A DNA stretch of 38,313 nucleotides from Nitrosovibrio sp. Nv4. Its GTDB lineage: Bacteria > Pseudomonadota > Gammaproteobacteria > Burkholderiales > Nitrosomonadaceae. Positions 20,092 through 26,724 of this stretch are shown here, in pieces. The notes beneath the pieces were generated by a model, which made no database searches, was not told where the DNA came from, and saw nothing but the letters and a program-made list of their open reading frames with translations. The first letter of the stretch is position 1. Each line of letters begins with the position of its first letter. The translations under genes and the position numbers were made by a program. The stretch is taken from NCBI GenBank assembly GCA_945860135.1, contig CAMAPK010000019.1, positions 1-38,313 of the forward strand. The letters are read 5' to 3'.

Positions 20092-20547
20092 CTAGCGGGC
20101 CGTTAAAGCATATTCCAGGGCCAGCTCATAGCCCTTGGGGCCCAAGCCACTGATAACACCCAGCGCCAGATCAGAAAAATACGATTCTCTGCGAAAAGTC
20201 TCACGGGCAAAAATGTTGGAAAGATGAACTTCAATGAACGGCAATTTCACTGCCGCCAGGGCATCGCGCAAAGCAACGCTGGTATGTGTATAAGCCGCCG
20301 GATTAATAATAATAAAATCGGTTTCATCACCGATAGTCTGTTGAATCCGGCTTATCAAGTCCGCCTCGGAATTACTCTGGAAACTTTCCAAGGCAATGCC
20401 AGCATCTTCAGCTATTTTAGCTAAACTTCTGTTAATTTCGTCTAACGTAACTCGACCATAAACTTCCGGTTCGCGAGTTCCCAGCATATTCAAGTTGGGG
20501 CCATGCAGAACCAGGATTTTTCTTGGTGGGGCAATTTGTAACTTCAT
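20092..20547 (-). CDS. aroQ: Type II 3-dehydroquinate dehydratase
   Basis: AroQ dehydrates 3-dehydroquinate to 3-dehydroshikimate in aromatic amino acid synthesis. The 151-aa protein has the family motifs [35 protein letters not shown] and [18 protein letters not shown], with the catalytic Tyr and His. I use the ATG at 20547; a TTG at 20571 would add eight hydrophobic residues not typical of the family. aroQ-accB-accC is a common betaproteobacterial order. Confidence 0.95.
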   Translation of the reverse strand: MKLQIAPPRKILVLHGPNLNMLGTREPEVYGRVTLDEINRSLAKIAEDAGIALESFQSNSEADLISRIQQTIGDETDFIIINPAAYTHTSVALRDALAAVKLPFIEVHLSNIFARETFRRESYFSDLALGVISGLGPKGYELALEYALTAR

Positions 20548-20861
20548 AAGATAAATTATGGCCCAAATCAACCAAAAAGTCCAGATGATTGGCGCTATTC
20601 GCCGAATTTAGGCGAAAATTTGATTGCTGAGGGATTATAAGGGGGATGATTCAATATCTTTTATGGTGCGCCGAGTGTGAATGGATGCCGCCACGTCCTG
20701 TCGCCGTTCATGTTTCCCGCCTGTGACTTGCCATGGTTGTCGGAAGACATGACTATCAACAGCATCGATATCATCTTTCGCATTCATCCCAAGGTCTGTA
20801 TGTCGCAAAGAATTTTTATATCTTCCGGTTTGCCCCCCGTTTCCCAAACCTCTATAATCCA

Positions 20862-20879
<18 letters not shown>
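20548..20879. other. aroQ to tRNA-Thr intergenic region
   Basis: These 332 bp contain the start region of aroQ on the minus strand and the promoter of tRNA-Thr at 20830-20858. The integrase frame ends at 20862. I see no further gene. Confidence 0.5.
20830..20858 (+). promoter_or_regulatory. Sigma-70 promoter of tRNA-Thr
   Basis: TTGCCC (20830-20835) and a perfect TATAAT (20853-20858) are spaced by 17 bp. Transcription would start about 20865, some 15 nt before the tRNA. The promoter lies outside the integrated element, so the tRNA keeps its chromosomal promoter. Confidence 0.7.
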
Positions 20880-22004
<1,125 letters not shown>

Positions 22005-22207
22005 TCAGTTTCCTCCTTTCTCTCAAGAGTCACTCGCAACGCTTGCCGAGGACTAGCATAGTGCGACCTGACATATTCAGCAAGATCCTCCAGGATGAAT
22101 ACCCAGCGCTTGCCCAGTTTGGCTCCGGGAAGCAGTCCAGCCTTGGCGCGCCGCCGCACCTCCTCGGCGTGCATCTTGAGGAAGTGGGCGGCTTCAATGA
22201 GGGAGAG

Positions 22208-22267
22208 GGTTTGCATGATTCATTCCTCGTCTTCCTTGGTTTGCATGATTCATTCCTCGTCTTCCTT
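22208..22267. repeat. Exact 30-bp tandem duplication at the rep/HTH junction
   Basis: A 30-bp unit (22208-22237) is repeated perfectly at 22238-22267. It contains the last codons and stop of rep, the intervening bases and the first codons of the HTH gene. The result is rep ending as usual, then an extra ATG with an 8-codon frame ending in TGA, then the real start of the HTH gene. Confidence 0.9.
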
Positions 22268-23416
22268 GTCTGGTTCCGGGAGTTGCGACGGATCAAGCCG
22301 GGACGGGGTGCCGGGACGCCTTAACTTGGCAATGACCTTTTCTGCATCGCCACCTTCCACTTTCATCGCAGTGTTGAGCATCTGCCCGTAGGAATTCTTG
22401 AGACAGCGACTCAAGTGGTCGTAGCTGATTTTGTTGGCCTGCTTGATGGTCTTGATGCGGCACATATCTTCTTGCACCCATTTCATGCAAGCGTACGCAC
22501 CGGCCACGTATTTCCCTGGTTCCAGCAAAACTTCCCAGGGGATGATCCGGTCTTTGTTATGTAATTCCAGTTCCCACCGCACCCATGGGTTTTCTGGATC
22601 GCCCAGCTGCATGCCTTTTTCGTAGATGCGTATCACTTTGCCGTTTTCACGCCTGCCGACGTAGAAAGTGCGGCCTCGGCCATCGGGTGCAAGCCAGTTC
22701 CCTGCTTGGCTGCAGGATGGGAGGTTGCCTCCCGTATTGAATCCGCCGGCCTGGTAGAGCACTACGGCATCATCCACCGAGGGCGAGCCACTGAACACAT
22801 CCACCGCACCATCCCAGCGCGTGATACGGCCTTGCAGCCGGTCTCCGAACAAAGAGACCAGCGCCAGCCAATCGGTAATCCAGGCGCAGGATTCCCCTGG
22901 CAGGCTCAGAAAAGCGGTCTCGGCCTGTCCACCATGGGCAAAGATGGCGCCACTCTCGCCCAGAGCCAGGGAGTGACGGTAACCATGCAGTCCACGTTTA
23001 CGATCCACGACCGGGCCGAATGCCCGGCCCAGACAAGCTAGGATCATCTGGAATAAATCAGACAGGCTTTCAGTAATAAGCGCCAGGGGGAAAGTGCAAT
23101 TCAAGAAGTCGGTCAGTGCAGCTCGAGGATTGCCGTCTTGCATGGGCAGAGAAATGGACAGGATACGGCCGCAGCCCTTGCGACCGGGTGGCGCAACGAT
23201 GAAACTTTCTCCGGAATCCGGGTTTTCTTTTATTTTTATTCTTTCCTCCCGTATTACCGCACGGGAGGTGTCCGCACCATCGTCCGCCTGCCCGCCCGCT
23301 GCCGCGCACGCGGGTGGGACCGCTACGCGCGCAGGCAGGCAGGCGGGTTCCACGCTCGCTGTTTCCGGCGTTTGTTCAGCTGGTTGTTGATCCGGTTGTG
23401 GGTCTAAGGTGTCCAT
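22250..23416 (-). CDS. Replication initiation factor (filamentous-phage/Rep_trans type)
   Basis: This 388-aa protein resembles the replication initiation factor family (PF02486, with RstA-like proteins of filamentous phages and rolling-circle plasmids). The match is seen in DGRGRTFYVGRRENGKVIRIYEKGMQLGDPENPWVRWELELHNK (about 250-294), the family core with conserved Tyr, Lys and Glu residues. Residues 1-75 are a Pro/Ala-rich linker. Its role would be nicking or replication of an excised circular form. The gene has a strong sigma-70 promoter with a palindrome over the start. A double-stranded origin could lie within or beside it, but I cannot point to one. Confidence 0.82.
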   Translation of the reverse strand: MDTLDPQPDQQPAEQTPETASVEPACLPARVAVPPACAAAGGQADDGADTSRAVIREERIKIKENPDSGESFIVAPPGRKGCGRILSISLPMQDGNPRAALTDFLNCTFPLALITESLSDLFQMILACLGRAFGPVVDRKRGLHGYRHSLALGESGAIFAHGGQAETAFLSLPGESCAWITDWLALVSLFGDRLQGRITRWDGAVDVFSGSPSVDDAVVLYQAGGFNTGGNLPSCSQAGNWLAPDGRGRTFYVGRRENGKVIRIYEKGMQLGDPENPWVRWELELHNKDRIIPWEVLLEPGKYVAGAYACMKWVQEDMCRIKTIKQANKISYDHLSRCLKNSYGQMLNTAMKVEGGDAEKVIAKLRRPGTPSRLDPSQLPEPDKEDEE

Positions 23417-23445
23417 ACAAAGGAAATGTAATGTTCCCTTGTATG
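23414..23445. promoter_or_regulatory. 32-bp palindrome over the rep start (operator candidate)
   Basis: Two 12-bp arms (CATACAAAGGAA and TTCCCTTGTATG, one mismatch) with an 8-nt centre span the rep start codon and touch the -10. The AAAGGAAATGT part also recurs at 23458-23468 on the other side of the -10. This layout is typical of an autorepressed replication gene or an iteron-like Rep site. Confidence 0.6.
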
Positions 23446-23471
23446 CTAGCCCGGAAAAAAGGAAATGTCAA
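23443..23471 (-). promoter_or_regulatory. Sigma-70 promoter of rep
   Basis: On the minus strand a perfect TTGACA (23466-23471) is followed after exactly 17 bp by TAGCAT (23443-23448). Transcription would start near 23436, giving a short leader of about 20 nt. The palindrome at 23414-23445 overlaps the -10 and start. Confidence 0.7.
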
Positions 23472-23477
23472 GTACCC

Positions 23478-23966
23478 TTAAGTGCCGACTTTGTTGCGGT
23501 CCTGGATCTTGATGTCGCCGCCAGCAACCTTCCAGAAATTGGAGAAGGCTTGGGCAAAACTCCAGCCATGAGAACGATAGCTGCTGGGCCCGGTTTCAGG
23601 AAAGATATCGCGTATCTTGATACCCAGTATTTCTTCATAGGTACGGATGGTGCGTTTGCTATGAATGATGTAGAGCACTTTCCAGCCGAAATGATGCCCC
23701 ACGCGCAGCATGCCGAGCGCAGACTCCAGTAGCGACAGGTCTCCGCCGAATTCGGCGATGGCGTTCTCTTCGATCTCCTGCAGCTTCAGATGTTGCGCTG
23801 CGGAGAGCCTGGCGATTTTATCTTCTTTGGATTTCTCGGGAATCTTGAGAACCTTGTCACCAATAAATTCACGCGCAGCAGCTTCTATCGGGTTGGCTGT
23901 GCTGCGTCTTGTTTTGGGTTTAGGGGTGGTCTGGGTCGGGGCAGGGGTCTTGTCTTTGCTTGTCAT
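23478..23966 (-). CDS. Unrecognised element protein, 162 aa
   Basis: I do not recognise the family. The protein has a disordered Pro/Thr/Lys-rich N-terminus (1-35), then a predicted helical region with charged residues (about 40-110) and an end rich in aromatic residues (SYRSHGWSFAQAFSNFW, about 129-145). There is no signal peptide or membrane segment. AAGGAGG 8 nt before the ATG is an excellent ribosome site, so the gene is very likely expressed. It lies upstream of rep in the same direction and may be a replication accessory or control protein (inference from position). Its first six residues MTSKDK are the same as those of the divergent GGDEF gene. Confidence 0.75.
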   Translation of the reverse strand: MTSKDKTPAPTQTTPKPKTRRSTANPIEAAAREFIGDKVLKIPEKSKEDKIARLSAAQHLKLQEIEENAIAEFGGDLSLLESALGMLRVGHHFGWKVLYIIHSKRTIRTYEEILGIKIRDIFPETGPSSYRSHGWSFAQAFSNFWKVAGGDIKIQDRNKVGT

Positions 23967-24292
23967 CGTGTGGCCTCCTTGGAAGCGTAACGATAGCGCA
24001 AAAAGGGTATTTCGGCAATCCTTAGTGAAAAGCCGAGCCTAGATTCAAGAACACAAGGCACCTACAGGGAGGGTTTCAAACCGACACATTGCAGACGGTC
24101 AGTGATAATGAAAAAGGACAGCGTAGAACGCTTGTAGACCCAAGGACCGTTATGGAAGACGCGGCAGAGATAGAGGCGCCACCCTTGAAAACACTTCATT
24201 TTCCCCAACTACTGACTGAGGTTGGCTTCTACGGCATTGACAAAGCACCATTGGCTCGATCAAATACATTAATTGAATGATGAAAATGCTCG
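23967..24292. other. Divergent intergenic region inside the element
   Basis: These 326 bp separate the 162-aa gene (minus) from the GGDEF gene (plus). They hold a candidate promoter for the latter at 24237-24265. A small open frame at 24089-24280 has no ribosome site or family resemblance and I do not call it. Confidence 0.4.
24237..24265 (+). promoter_or_regulatory. Candidate sigma-70 promoter of the GGDEF gene
   Basis: A perfect TTGACA (24237-24242) with 17-bp spacing to TCAAAT (24260-24265), which matches the -10 at four of six positions. The leader would be about 20 nt. Confidence 0.45.
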
Positions 24293-25273
24293 ATGACTAG
24301 CAAAGATAAAAATCCCGCAGACAGCACATCTCTGGCAAATTCGAAGCAGACACCGCGCCAGCGAACCGAAGTATCCCAGCAGGCTTTGCGCCAACACCTG
24401 AAGAAAAGCAGCTGCCTCCACACGATTCGTGACGGCATGAATTCAGGATCGTTGGAGACGGTTTGTCAGACGGTTATTGAGCAGCTGGTCACTGCGATGC
24501 CATTTCCAGAGACCACTTCCGTCATGATTGAACTCGATAGCAGGAAGTTTGTTTCCGACCAGTCAGATAAGGATCTGGCACACAGCCTGCAGGCACGAAT
24601 CATGATTAATGGCGAGGGCTACGGTTGGCTGCGGGTATTCTGCAGTGAAGACGAGCCCTTCTTGCTGCCGGAAGAACAGGACTTGATCGACAGCATTGCA
24701 TACGATCTGGGACGGTGGCTAGAGAACAGACAGTCTGATAATCGCGTTATGGAGATGGCAACCCACGATCCATTGACCCACTTACCCAATCGGCGTTTAT
24801 TGCAAGATCACATCGCGCTGGCACTTGCACATGGCCGCCGCAACCAGAATCATGTAGCGGTGCTGTTTATTGATCTGGATCATTTCAGGATCATCAACGA
24901 TACACGGGGACTTGACGTAGGCGATCTACTGCTGAAGGAGATCGCGACAAGACTGATTACCGCCGTGCGTGGTGAAGATACGGTAGCGCGCCAGGGTGGA
25001 GATGATTTCATCGTACTACTAGCGAACATCGCCGTCGCTCGGGACGCGGCAACGGTGGCGCAGAAGATACTGGATGTGTTGATCCAGCCCTTTCAGATCA
25101 ACGGCGAGGAACTGCATATTGGCGGTAGTATTGGCATCGCTTTGTTCCCTTCTGATGGAGAGGACGTGGACACATTGCTGAAGAACAGCGATATCGCCCT
25201 ATACTACGCCAAGCAGAACGGACACAACGGCTATCAATTCTTCTCGCCGGAGATGAGCAAACAGGTAACGTAG
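24293..25273 (+). CDS. GAF-GGDEF protein, probable diguanylate cyclase with altered motif
   Basis: The 326-aa soluble protein has a GAF-like sensor region (about 38-148) and a GGDEF domain (about 155-320), and ends where the EAL domain would begin in its relative. The signature is GGDDF (235-239), with Asp for the catalytic Glu. The usual GHDxGD reads GLDVGD (207-212), while the guanine-binding Asn-Asp (INDT) and the inhibitory RxxD site (RGED, 226-229) are kept. It should make cyclic di-GMP from two GTP if active; the changes suggest weak or lost activity. Residue by residue it is a paralogue of the 994-aa GGDEF-EAL protein 1.5 kb away on the other strand, so a truncated duplicate is likely. 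Confidence 0.85.
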   Translation: MTSKDKNPADSTSLANSKQTPRQRTEVSQQALRQHLKKSSCLHTIRDGMNSGSLETVCQTVIEQLVTAMPFPETTSVMIELDSRKFVSDQSDKDLAHSLQARIMINGEGYGWLRVFCSEDEPFLLPEEQDLIDSIAYDLGRWLENRQSDNRVMEMATHDPLTHLPNRRLLQDHIALALAHGRRNQNHVAVLFIDLDHFRIINDTRGLDVGDLLLKEIATRLITAVRGEDTVARQGGDDFIVLLANIAVARDAATVAQKILDVLIQPFQINGEELHIGGSIGIALFPSDGEDVDTLLKNSDIALYYAKQNGHNGYQFFSPEMSKQVT

Positions 25274-25593
25274 CGACATTCACTTGGGAACAGTTTGCGC
25301 CTTGTATTTGAGCACGATGAATACGACAGAACCTTTTTTGGGGTAGATAGACCTTCAGAGCTGAGGCACGACCGTCTCCTCTTGGCACTTTCCAGACGGG
25401 TGCAGTTACCAATCCGGTACCGCCAATTGCAGACCACTTAACAATGCCAGCGACCGCTCCACGGTAGGCCCCATATTAAGGCTGATCGTCCCCGTTATAG
25501 GGAACAGCATATTGCAAGCTACACGCAGTCTGCCCAAAAGAAGCGCTTACGTTTTACTTGCAGATCCCCGAATTTGGGCCGATAATCCCCATT
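25274..25593. other. Region between GGDEF and MNT genes with repeated operator-like sites
   Basis: These 320 bp contain no convincing gene. The right half holds two or three sites of the form TCCCC-N5/6-GGG, described separately. The left half shows nothing I can name. Confidence 0.45.
25489..25503. promoter_or_regulatory. Operator-like palindrome, distal copy
   Basis: TCCCCGTTATAGGGA matches the start-proximal palindrome TCCCCATTATGGGGA at 13 of 15 positions and lies 97 bp upstream of it, close to nine helical turns. Confidence 0.5.
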
Positions 25594-25600
25594 ATGGGGA
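25565..25600. promoter_or_regulatory. Operator-like palindromes over the MNT-gene start
   Basis: TCCCCATTATGGGGA (25586-25600) is a near-perfect palindrome that contains the likely start codon ATG (25594). A weaker relative, TCCCCGAATTTGGG (25565-25578), lies one helical turn or two before it. The gene encodes a winged-helix protein, so self-repression at these sites is the simplest reading. Confidence 0.55.
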
Positions 25601-26238
25601 ATGAAGAGCCAGTATCAATTTCAAACGTCCTGTTCTCGGGAGTGCAGCAGCGGGTGCTGGGACTTTTGTTCGGCCAGCCTGATCGCTCGTTCTACTCCAA
25701 TGAAATTGTAAAGCTGGTGAAGACTGGACGGGGGGCATTGCAACGGGAATTGGAGCGGATGACTGGCTCCGGCTTAATTACGATGACTGTCATCGGTCGA
25801 CAGAAACATTACCAGGCAAACAAGAATTCGCCGATTTACCAAGAGCTAAGATCCATCACGCTCAAGACATTTGGCCTCGCCGATGTCTTGCGTCAGGCAC
25901 TGTCAGGCTGCACCGATGCCATTCGTTATGCCTTTATCTATGGTTCGGTTGCCAAGGGCACGGACACGGCAGCCAGCGACATCGATGTGATGGTCATTGC
26001 CGAAGGGCTGAGCTACAGTCACCTTTTTGAGGTGCTGACGAAGTCAGAGGAAATTCTGGGTCGCAAGGTTAGTCCTACTCTTTACTCTCCGGAAGACTTC
26101 CTAAAAAAAGTGCAGAGCGATAATCATTTTGTTACCCGTGTTCTCAATCAGCCGAAAATTGACCTGTTAGGTCACGAAAATGACATCCAGTCAGGAAAAC
26201 CTCAAGAACCTGCAGAAAATCGGCAAGCTCAAGGCTGA
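25594..26238 (+). CDS. Winged-helix regulator fused to MNT nucleotidyltransferase (antitoxin)
   Basis: The 214-aa protein joins an ArsR-like winged helix (about 11-80, VLFSGVQQRVLGLLFGQPDRSFYSNEIV) to a minimal nucleotidyltransferase domain with the full signature GS-x10-DID (Gly117-Ser118 and Asp129/Asp131). In MNT-HEPN systems the nucleotidyltransferase neutralises the HEPN partner by attaching AMP. The downstream HEPN-like gene overlaps by 59 bp. I use the ATG at 25594; a TTG at 25558 would add 12 residues that are translated operator sequence. No ribosome site precedes the ATG, so leaderless or coupled translation is possible. The fused DNA-binding domain and palindromes at the start point to autoregulation. 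Confidence 0.85.
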   Translation: MGNEEPVSISNVLFSGVQQRVLGLLFGQPDRSFYSNEIVKLVKTGRGALQRELERMTGSGLITMTVIGRQKHYQANKNSPIYQELRSITLKTFGLADVLRQALSGCTDAIRYAFIYGSVAKGTDTAASDIDVMVIAEGLSYSHLFEVLTKSEEILGRKVSPTLYSPEDFLKKVQSDNHFVTRVLNQPKIDLLGHENDIQSGKPQEPAENRQAQG

Positions 26239-26608
26239 GCCGCCCGACCAGGTCGAGTTCAATGGGCTGGTGACGTCGGCTGGGCGCAAGTTGCGGGACG
26301 CCGAGAATGTCCAGTTATCCCCAGACAGCCGCTTCACTCTTGCCTACGACGCGGCCCATTCCTTTGCCCTGGCTGCTCTCCGCTGGCATGGCTACCGCGC
26401 TGAACATAGATATATGGTTTTCCAGGTTCTGCCGCACACACTGTCCTTTCCGGCGAACAAGTGGCGCTTTCTGGACGACTGCCACCAGAAGCGGAATCTT
26501 CATCTTTATGATGGCGGTATCGTTGATGATGAGCAACTGATCAAGGAACTGATCGCGGTTGCCAAAGAACTGCAAGCAGCAGTCGAGAGTTTGGAGCCTG
26601 TCGGCTAA
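26180..26608 (+). CDS. HEPN-like protein, partner of the MNT gene
   Basis: The 142-aa all-helical protein belongs to the family usually encoded directly after winged-helix/MNT regulators, recognised by LKNLQKIGKLKAEPPD and RFTLAYDAAHSFALAALRWHGYR. The HEPN ribonuclease-like motif would be around RNLHLYDGG (Arg105, His108, Tyr110). HxY is the form in which the tyrosine is AMPylated in studied MNT-HEPN pairs, but the Arg spacing is shorter than the classical Rx4HxY, so catalysis is uncertain. It overlaps the MNT gene by 59 bp in another frame, with AGG 8 nt before its ATG. Confidence 0.78.
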   Translation: MTSSQENLKNLQKIGKLKAEPPDQVEFNGLVTSAGRKLRDAENVQLSPDSRFTLAYDAAHSFALAALRWHGYRAEHRYMVFQVLPHTLSFPANKWRFLDDCHQKRNLHLYDGGIVDDEQLIKELIAVAKELQAAVESLEPVG

Positions 26609-26724
26609 TAAGGCACAGCAGCCTTGCTCCTGTTCAGGGCTACGGTCACAGACTGGCGCTGCCAGACTGTGTAGATATTAGCGAAAAAGATTGCACCATT
26701 ATCGGAAGTGCTGCACGAAGCTGC

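Noticed and set aside
24089-24280. 62-aa plus-strand frame upstream of the GGDEF gene
   Set aside because: No ribosome site, and a better promoter reading runs through it.
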